Origin: Chloroflexota bacterium
GTDB taxonomy: Bacteria; Chloroflexota; Limnocylindria; P2-11E
Direction of reading: 5' to 3'
DNA length: 38,237 bases
Assembly: GCA_005889075.1 (NCBI GenBank)
Contig: VBDQ01000047.1
Location: forward strand, 1 to 38,237
The notes under the pieces were generated by a model. It made no database searches. It was not told the DNA's origin and saw nothing but the letters and a program-made list of their open reading frames with translations. Of this stretch, positions 8,757 to 14,105 are shown one piece after another. Position numbers and translations under genes: made by a program. Within the stretch, counting starts at the first letter, position 1. Each line of letters opens with the position of its first letter.

Positions 8757-9781
8757 ATGCGCGTCGTCTCCGTCCGGCGTGGCGACGGCCGGGAATCGGG
8801 AAGGACGTGGTCAACGGTCCTTCGGGACCGGTCGAGAGGCACGAGGATGGCGTCCGCTACCTGTTCATACCGGTGCGCGGAGGGCGGCTCGGCGCGGCGG
8901 TCGACGGCATCCTGCCAACATCGCTTGCCGCGTACGACGATCTCGCGCATGCGCTGAGCGGCGCGGACGTCGTCCACTCCATCGCGCGCGAGTGGGTCGG
9001 CTCACTCGAGCGCGCCGCGCGCGAGGCCGGGGCCGCATTCGTCGAAACGCCACTTGTGCATCCTGGCCAGCGACTCTCGGGCAGCGCCACCGCCGACATC
9101 GCGCGATATCGCCGCGACGACGCGGTCATCGCGCTCACGAACTGGGAGAAGGAGTGGTACGAGGCTCGGCGTGTTCGGACCGTGCACGTGACCGGCATCG
9201 GGCCGAACCTGCGGTGGCTCCCGGAGGTCCCGATGGATATGGCGACCGTGCTCTTCGTCGGGCGAAAGGAGCGCTACAAGGGTTATCACGCACTTCGCGA
9301 CGCGGCTCGGATCGTCTGGCGCTCCCGTCCCGAGGCGCGCTTCGTGGCCATCGGTCAGGACTCGTGGACCGCGCGTTTCGAGCGACGCTGGCGTGACGAG
9401 CGCTGGATCGACCGCGGTGTGGTGAGCGAAGAGGAGAAGGCGGAAGCGTTCGCGCGCGCAACTGTGTTTGCGATGCCGTCGGTCCATGAGACCTTTGGAC
9501 ACACCTATCTCGAAGCGTGGTACGCATGGCGACCGGTCATCGCCGGGGACATCCCGCCCGTCCGCGAGATCGTCCGCGACGGCATCGACGGGCTCATCGT
9601 GGCCCAGGAGCCGGGCGCGATCGCGCGCGCGATCGTGACACTGCTCGGCGACCCCTTGCGGGCGAGGCGGATGGGCGAATCTGGGCGCTTCCGCCTCCAA
9701 CAGAAGTGGACCTGGGAGCTCGTCGCCGAGCGGACCGAGCGCGCCTACGAAGATGCGATTGGACGCGCGAAGGCGGGTTAG
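8757..9781 (+). CDS. GT4-family glycosyltransferase with damaged or shortened N-terminus (second of the pair)
   Basis: The C-terminal part is intact: LFVGRKERYKGY, the EX7E motif in HETFGHTYLEAW and AGDIPPVREIV closely match the upstream paralogue. The N-terminus is not. ATG 8757 opens MRVVSVRRGD, a normal GT-B start, but in a different frame from the body, which becomes recognisable at 8804-8820 (DVVNGPSGPVERH). Compared with the first copy, about 16 codons with the acceptor-binding glycine loop are missing and the frame changes. As sequenced, translation of the body could start only at GTG 8807, giving ~324 residues without the first strand and helix. Either a real lesion or an assembly/sequencing deletion; see findings. 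Ends three bases before the convergent arsR stop. Confidence 0.75.
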
Positions 9782-10122
9782 CCGATCGCGTTCAGGATGC
9801 GGCGCGCCGCGACCGGAAGGTCCGGTGCCAGGCGATAGAACGACCAGATCCCACGCTTCGTGACCTCGACGAGACCGGCGTCGCGCAGCTTTGCCATGTG
9901 GTGCGAGACCGTCGGCTGCGATAGATCGAACGTCCCGACGAAATCGCAGATGCAGACCGGCTCCTTCGCGTCGCGCAGGGCGATCGCCATCTGGAGCCGC
10001 GTCGGATCAGCAAGCGCCTTGAGGACGTCGCTGACGCCGGCAGCGCGCTCTGGCCGCAGCGTGAGGGTTGGGGGGCAGCAGACGCCGCGCTCCCGCTCGG
10101 GAAGGGTCGCGATCTTCAACAC
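9778..10122 (-). CDS. arsR: ArsR/SmtB-family arsenic-responsive repressor
   Basis: This 114-residue winged-helix repressor has the recognition region DLSQPTVSHHMAKLRDAGLV (~66-85). Cysteines lie at 15 and 16 (GVCCPP) and at 57 and 59 (EPVCICDF). This matches the arrangement known from Corynebacterium glutamicum ArsR, where Cys15, Cys16 and a cysteine near 55 bind As(III), rather than the E. coli type. Arsenite binding should release the repressor from DNA. It starts at GTG 10122, six bases after a -10-like GAAACT. It is divergent from arsM with a shared operator between them. Family and metalloid response are well supported by motif and context. Confidence 0.92.
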   Translation of the reverse strand: MLKIATLPERERGVCCPPTLTLRPERAAGVSDVLKALADPTRLQMAIALRDAKEPVCICDFVGTFDLSQPTVSHHMAKLRDAGLVEVTKRGIWSFYRLAPDLPVAARRILNAIG

Positions 10123-10128
10123 GCGGCC

Positions 10129-10157
10129 AGTTTCCCATACCCATTGACAAACGTCAA
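10129..10157 (-). promoter_or_regulatory. arsR promoter
   Basis: On the minus strand TTGACG (10157-10152) is followed by 17 bases and GAAACT (10134-10129), then six bases and the arsR GTG. The -35 lies inside the inverted-repeat operator, so ArsR should repress itself. The mRNA would be leaderless. Confidence 0.5.
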
Positions 10158-10159
10158 TG
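10142..10159. promoter_or_regulatory. ArsR operator: perfect inverted repeat in the arsR/arsM gap
   Basis: CATTGAC (10142-10148) and GTCAATG (10153-10159) form a perfect 7-bp inverted repeat around AAAC, the form expected of an ArsR-family dimer site. It covers the -35 boxes of both divergent promoters. Confidence 0.75.
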
Positions 10160-10172
10160 CGTTGTCTAGCGT
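10144..10172 (+). promoter_or_regulatory. arsM promoter
   Basis: A consensus -35 TTGACA (10144-10149), a 17-base spacer and TAGCGT (10167-10172) form the best promoter in the window. Transcription from about 10179 gives a ~30-base leader carrying the Shine-Dalgarno AGGAGG (10198-10203) of arsM. The -35 overlaps the operator. Confidence 0.75.
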
Positions 10173-10210
10173 CGCATCGACGTCTATCTATGGATTCCAG
10201 GAGGTCTGTG

Positions 10211-10957
10211 ATGAGCGACGTGATCGAGGCGGTTCGCCAGCGGTATGCGGAGAAGGCGGTTCAAATGGCGCGGGGAGCGGCGTGCTGCGACTCGTCGTGC
10301 TGCTCCGACATGGAATGCAGCGACGGCTACTCCAGCGAGGAGCTCACCGCAATTGGTATCGATCCGTCGTCGAGTCTTGGCTGCGGCAATCCAACCCTCC
10401 TTGCCGACCTGAAGCGCGGCGAGCACGTGCTTGACCTGGGGAGTGGCGCGGGGCTGGACGTGCTCCTTTCCGCGCGCCGTGTCGGACCCGACGGTCACGC
10501 ATACGGCGTCGACATGACCGACGAGATGCTCGCGGTCGCCCGCGAGAACCAGGCCAAGGCGCGGGTCGCCAACGCGACCTTCCTGAAGGGAACGATCGAG
10601 GCCATCCCGTTGCCCGACGCGAGCGTCGACGTCGTCATCTCGAACTGCGTGATCAACCTCGCCGCCGACAAAGCGGTCGTGCTGCGCGAGGCGTATCGGG
10701 TCCTGCGACCGGGCGGCCGTTTCGCGGTCGCAGACATGGTCGCCCTCGCGGAGCTGCCCGCCGAGGTCAAGCGATCGCTTGACGAGTGGGCCGGATGCGT
10801 CGCCGGGACGATCCCCATCGACGAGTACGCCCGCGAGCTCCGAAATGCCGGGTTCGCCGGCATCGACATCGAGGTCACGCGAGAGGTTCGGCTCGACGGC
10901 GCCGACGGGGCGGTCGCCAGCGCATACATCCGCGCGCGAAAGGAGTTGAGTCTGTGA
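10211..10957 (+). CDS. arsM: arsenite S-adenosylmethionine methyltransferase
   Basis: ArsM methylates As(III) with S-adenosylmethionine to methylated arsenicals, a cytosolic detoxification step. The start at ATG 10211 is set by AGGAGG seven bases upstream and gives 248 residues. The SAM motif is VLDLGSGAGLDVLLSA (~73-88). The three conserved arsenic-site cysteines are visible: Cys58 in SLGCGNP, Cys146 in ISNCVINL and Cys196 in EWAGCVAGT. There is also a cysteine cluster near the N-terminus (25, 26, 30, 31, 36) as in many actinobacterial-type ArsM. Its stop overlaps the GTG of a cysteine-rich micropeptide. Induction by arsenite through the divergent ArsR is expected. Confidence 0.95.
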   Translation: MSDVIEAVRQRYAEKAVQMARGAACCDSSCCSDMECSDGYSSEELTAIGIDPSSSLGCGNPTLLADLKRGEHVLDLGSGAGLDVLLSARRVGPDGHAYGVDMTDEMLAVARENQAKARVANATFLKGTIEAIPLPDASVDVVISNCVINLAADKAVVLREAYRVLRPGGRFAVADMVALAELPAEVKRSLDEWAGCVAGTIPIDEYARELRNAGFAGIDIEVTREVRLDGADGAVASAYIRARKELSL

Positions 10958-11028
10958 TCGGACCATGCTGCCCACCGCAGCCAGCCTGCCCAGAGGATTG
11001 CTGCCCGCCCGAGGAACCCTGCTGCTAG
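10954..11028 (+). CDS. 24-residue cysteine-rich micropeptide coupled to arsM
   Basis: GTG 10954 overlaps the arsM stop (GTGA) and is preceded by AAAGGAG with eight bases between the AGGAG core and the start, so it has its own well-placed ribosome-binding site inside the arsM 3' end. The peptide has 24 residues with seven cysteines at 5, 6, 12, 16, 17, 23 and 24, and eight prolines and four or five acidic residues; it contains two CCPP units (GPCCPPQPAC and EDCCPPEEPCC) and no hydrophobic core. The same CCPP string is in the arsenic site of the adjacent ArsR. I do not recognise a family. A thiolate-rich arsenite or metal-binding peptide (metallothionein or chaperone-like) in the ars operon is the natural inference. 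Confidence 0.7.
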   Translation: MIGPCCPPQPACPEDCCPPEEPCC

Positions 11029-11036
11029 GGCGCACC

Positions 11037-11042
11037 TAGAAT
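11037..11042 (+). promoter_or_regulatory. -10-like TAGAAT upstream of holB
   Basis: TAGAAT lies 14 bases before the holB ATG, so the leader would be about eight bases. It follows directly after the micropeptide stop, allowing holB to be transcribed independently of arsenic induction. Confidence 0.45.
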
Positions 11043-11056
11043 CTCGCTAACACCCG

Positions 11057-12091
11057 ATGCGAGACTTCATCGGGCAGCGTCGCCTCCTCGCCAGGCTGAG
11101 CGAGCGTGCACTCCGGGGTGACGTCGCCCACGCGTACGAGCTCAGCGGCCCGCGGTCGATCGGCAAGCGAACAGTGGCGATCCGTCTCGCGCAGACGCTG
11201 CTCTGCACGAGTGAGCCACATCCGGCCGGCGGCTGCGGGACATGTCTCGCATGCCGCAAGATCGACCACCAGACGCACCCGGACGTCCGCATGGTCGGCC
11301 GCCTCGTCGACCTCGAAAAGGAGAACGACCGCAAGCAGATCGCGATCGAGCAGATCCGCGAGATGCAGCAGGACCTCGCGCTGCGGCCGCTCGAGGGACG
11401 GTGGCGCGTGGTCGTGATCGATGACGCCGCTGACCTTTCGGAGCACGCCGAGGTCGCGCTACTCAAGACGCTCGAGGAGCCGCCCCCGCATGCGGTCCTC
11501 CTGCTTCTCACGACGACCCCGGCTGCGCTGCTCGAGACGATCCGCTCGCGGCTGGTACCGCTCTCGCTGCGGCTTGTATCCACGACCGAGATCGCCGAGG
11601 GGCTCGCGGACCGGTTCGGCGCCGACGCGCCGCGGCACGCGGCGGCCGCGGCCGGACGCCCGGGTCTCGCGATCGCGCTGGCCTCCGACGAAGGCGCTCG
11701 CAAGTCGCGCCGCGCGGCGGAAGCCGAGTTCTATCGGCTCGTTTCGAGCGGTCTCACCGAGCGCTTCGCGTGGGCGGCCGACGTCGCGGAGTCGGACCGA
11801 GACCCGCAGAAGAGGAACGAAGCGATCGAGACTCGCCTGGCTGAGTGGTGTGAGCTTGCCCGGGATGCGGCGGTCGCCCCACACCAAGTGGGGCGCGCGC
11901 TCCGGCCTGAGCGCGTCAGCGAAAGCGACCGACTGGCCAAGGCCGTCTCGCAACGCGAGCTCGTCGACTTTGCGCTCGCGTTGGAGCGCTGGCGCCGCGA
12001 CATGGTCGAGAGCAACGTCAACGCGCGGATGCTCCTCGAGCTCCTCGTGTTGAAGCTTCCGTACGCGGCCACGCTTCGCGAGGCCGCATGA
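11057..12091 (+). CDS. holB: DNA polymerase III delta' subunit
   Basis: The delta' subunit is part of the clamp loader that places the beta clamp on DNA. The 344-residue product opens IGQRRLLARLSERALRGDVAHAYELSGP, as in DnaX/HolB proteins, with a P-loop-like GPRSIGKRT (~36-44), the four-cysteine zinc module with CGTCLAC spaced as in the family, VVVIDDAADLSEHAEVALLKTLEEPPPH and the SRL-type arginine motif (TIRSRLVPL). The next gene is a PSP1/YaaT homologue with overlapping ATGA, the same holB-yaaT order as in Bacillus. It is likely that tmk-darA and holB-psp1 are two halves of that conserved cluster. Confidence 0.92.
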   Translation: MRDFIGQRRLLARLSERALRGDVAHAYELSGPRSIGKRTVAIRLAQTLLCTSEPHPAGGCGTCLACRKIDHQTHPDVRMVGRLVDLEKENDRKQIAIEQIREMQQDLALRPLEGRWRVVVIDDAADLSEHAEVALLKTLEEPPPHAVLLLLTTTPAALLETIRSRLVPLSLRLVSTTEIAEGLADRFGADAPRHAAAAAGRPGLAIALASDEGARKSRRAAEAEFYRLVSSGLTERFAWAADVAESDRDPQKRNEAIETRLAEWCELARDAAVAPHQVGRALRPERVSESDRLAKAVSQRELVDFALALERWRRDMVESNVNARMLLELLVLKLPYAATLREAA

Positions 12092-13080
12092 TCACGCCTC
12101 GACCGGTCATCGGTGCGCGCTTCATGAAGGCCGGCCGCATGTATTTCTTCGATACCGGCGGGGTCGACGACGTCTCCGTCGGCGACTTTGTCATCGTCAA
12201 GACGGACCTCGGAGAGGATGCCGCGCGGGTCGCGATCCTGCCCACCGACTCCCCGCTCGCGCAGGTCGATCTCCCGCTCGGCACCGTGGTCCGCAAGGCC
12301 ACTGGGGCGGACCTCTTCTCGATGAACAAGCACAAGCGCATGGAAGAAGACGCCACGAGCGCGGCGGCCGAGATGGTCCGCACGCGTCGCCTTCCCCTCA
12401 AGATCCTGGGAGCGGACTGGCAGTTCGATGGCTCGAGCCTCGTCTTTTTCTATGCGAGCGACGAGAGGGTGGACCTCGCCGAGCTCAATGCCGCACTGGC
12501 GTCGCACTTCGGCACGCGGATCGAGATGCGCAAGATGGGCGCGCGCGACGAGACGAAGGTCATGACGGGCGTCGGCACGTGCGGCCGCGAACTCTGCTGT
12601 TCGTCGTGGCTGGACAAGTTCTCGAACATCTCGATCCGTATGGCGAAGGAGCAGGACCTTCCCCTGAACCAGGCCAAGCTCACAGGGGTCTGCGGTCGGC
12701 TGAAGTGCTGCCTCATCTACGAGCTCGAGATGTACCAAGAAGTGAAGGGCCGCTTGCCGAAGGTCGGCGAGAGCTTCCACATCCCGTCGTGCGAGGGAGG
12801 CAAGTGCGGCACGTCAGGATGCGCGATGACCCAGAGCGTGAACGTGCCGAAGGAGCGCATCACCGTGACGCTCGCCGACGGGGCGCGCACGCAGTTCACC
12901 GCTGCCGAGCTGGGCGTGTCGTTCCAAGCGATACCGGCGCACACCAAAGGCGTCGGCACGTACGGGAGCGACGAGGTGCCGAAGCAGGAGCGGCCAACAC
13001 CGGTGAGTGCCGAAGGAGAGCCACGCCGACGCCGACGCCGGCGAGGCCGCCGGCGCGGTGGCCGCGGCCAATCGCCTTAG
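12088..13080 (+). CDS. PSP1 domain protein, YaaT/RicT-like
   Basis: This 330-residue protein has the PSP1 fold typical of YaaT/RicT: GDFVIVKTDLGEDAARV near the N-terminus and the conserved cysteine-rich region GTCGRELCCSSWL, GVCGRLKCCLIYE and EGGKCGTSGCA. In Bacillus subtilis RicT, part of the Y-complex, controls RNA processing and phosphorelay, and the complex carries iron-sulfur clusters ligated by such cysteines. The last ~20 residues are an unusual arginine-rich tail (RRRRRRRGRRRGGRGQSP), which suggests nucleic-acid contact. The ATG overlaps the holB stop. The gene converges on the polyprenyl synthase with interlocked stop codons. Confidence 0.9.
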   Translation: MITPRPVIGARFMKAGRMYFFDTGGVDDVSVGDFVIVKTDLGEDAARVAILPTDSPLAQVDLPLGTVVRKATGADLFSMNKHKRMEEDATSAAAEMVRTRRLPLKILGADWQFDGSSLVFFYASDERVDLAELNAALASHFGTRIEMRKMGARDETKVMTGVGTCGRELCCSSWLDKFSNISIRMAKEQDLPLNQAKLTGVCGRLKCCLIYELEMYQEVKGRLPKVGESFHIPSCEGGKCGTSGCAMTQSVNVPKERITVTLADGARTQFTAAELGVSFQAIPAHTKGVGTYGSDEVPKQERPTPVSAEGEPRRRRRRRGRRRGGRGQSP

Positions 13081-14069
13081 CGGACGCGGCTCACGACGAA
13101 GTCGGCCACCTCCCGCAGGGCGGCGCGCTCCACCCGATCCGGCAGCCCATCAAGCGCCCGCAACGAGGCGTCGTGGAACGCGAACGCTCGTTGTCGCGCG
13201 CGCTCGGGACCGCTCGAGCGGCGAATGTCATCGAGGAGCGCGCCGATGTCCGCAGCGCTCTTGGCCGGCGCGAGGATCCGCGCTGCGAGATCAGCGCCTT
13301 TGCCGTCCTGATCGGCGACGGCATAGATCATCGGGAGGGTCGGCATGCCCTCGAGCAGGTCGCGGCCGACCGTCTTGCCGAAGTCGGTCTCGTCGCCGAC
13401 GAGATCGAGCACGTCGTCGGTGATCTGGAAGGCCATCCCGAGGTTCGTGCCAAACGCTCCGAGCGCGGCTACGTGCTCGGGATCCGCTTCGGTGAGGAGC
13501 GCCGCGCCCTGGCAGCAGGCCGCGTAGAGGGACGCCGTCTTGAGCTCGATCCGGTCGAGGTACGTCTGCTCGCTCGGCAGGCCGCGGCCCGCGGTGATCT
13601 CGCCGAGCTCGCCGTCGCAGAGCGCGAAGACGGTCTGCGCCACGATCGCGATGACCTCGGGATCCGGAAGCACCGCAGCCAGCGCGTAGGCCTTTGCGAA
13701 CAGGTAGTCCCCGACGATCAAGGCGATGTCGTCGTTCCACCTCGCGTTGACGGTCTGGACGTTCCGCCGTACCGCGGCTCGATCGACGACGTCGTCGTGC
13801 ACGAGCGACGCGGTATGCACGAGCTCGAGCGACTCGGCGAGGTTGATGACCACCTCGCGGTCGGACTTCTGACCGAAGCGCGCGGCGAGGAAGACGAGTG
13901 TGGGGCGCAGCAGCTTGCCGGGGGTCTGGAAAAGGTGCGCGACCGCATCCCGGAAGACCGGATGCGCGCCACGACCGACGTCGAGTAGGCGACGCTCCAG
14001 GTCGCGGAGCTCGGCATCGACAAGCGAATAGAAGGTGTCGCCTCGCGACACCTTTCCCACCATCCGCAC
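13077..14069 (-). CDS. trans-polyprenyl diphosphate synthase
   Basis: This cytosolic enzyme elongates allylic diphosphates with isopentenyl diphosphate, supplying quinone side chains or other isoprenoids. The 330-residue product has GKLLRP, the first aspartate-rich motif DDVVD (~92-96) and the second DDVLD (~218-222), plus GDYLFAKAYAL between them, so it is catalytically complete. Chain length is not obvious; the family includes heptaprenyl, octaprenyl and solanesyl synthases. The start is GTG 14069, seven bases after a -10-like TAAACT (14082-14077). Its stop shares bases with the convergent psp1 stop. Confidence 0.92.
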   Translation of the reverse strand: MRMVGKVSRGDTFYSLVDAELRDLERRLLDVGRGAHPVFRDAVAHLFQTPGKLLRPTLVFLAARFGQKSDREVVINLAESLELVHTASLVHDDVVDRAAVRRNVQTVNARWNDDIALIVGDYLFAKAYALAAVLPDPEVIAIVAQTVFALCDGELGEITAGRGLPSEQTYLDRIELKTASLYAACCQGAALLTEADPEHVAALGAFGTNLGMAFQITDDVLDLVGDETDFGKTVGRDLLEGMPTLPMIYAVADQDGKGADLAARILAPAKSAADIGALLDDIRRSSGPERARQRAFAFHDASLRALDGLPDRVERAALREVADFVVSRVR

Positions 14070-14082
14070 GACGCCGAGTTTA
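14070..14082 (-). promoter_or_regulatory. -10-like TAAACT seven bases before the polyprenyl synthase start
   Basis: TAAACT (14082-14077, minus strand) is followed by seven bases and GTG 14069, another leaderless-type spacing. No clear -35 lies upstream. Confidence 0.45.
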
Positions 14083-14105
14083 GGTGCGAATCGCGCGTTT
14101 GCTCG

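Noticed and set aside
8540-8806. Upstream extension of the second glycosyltransferase frame.
   Set aside because: It overlaps the first glycosyltransferase gene and encodes only low-complexity Arg/Ala/Gly sequence typical of GC-rich shadow frames.
10955-11028. Read-through of the arsM TGA (selenocysteine) into the cysteine-rich sequence.
   Set aside because: The cysteine-rich frame is different from that of arsM, and it has its own start and ribosome-binding site.
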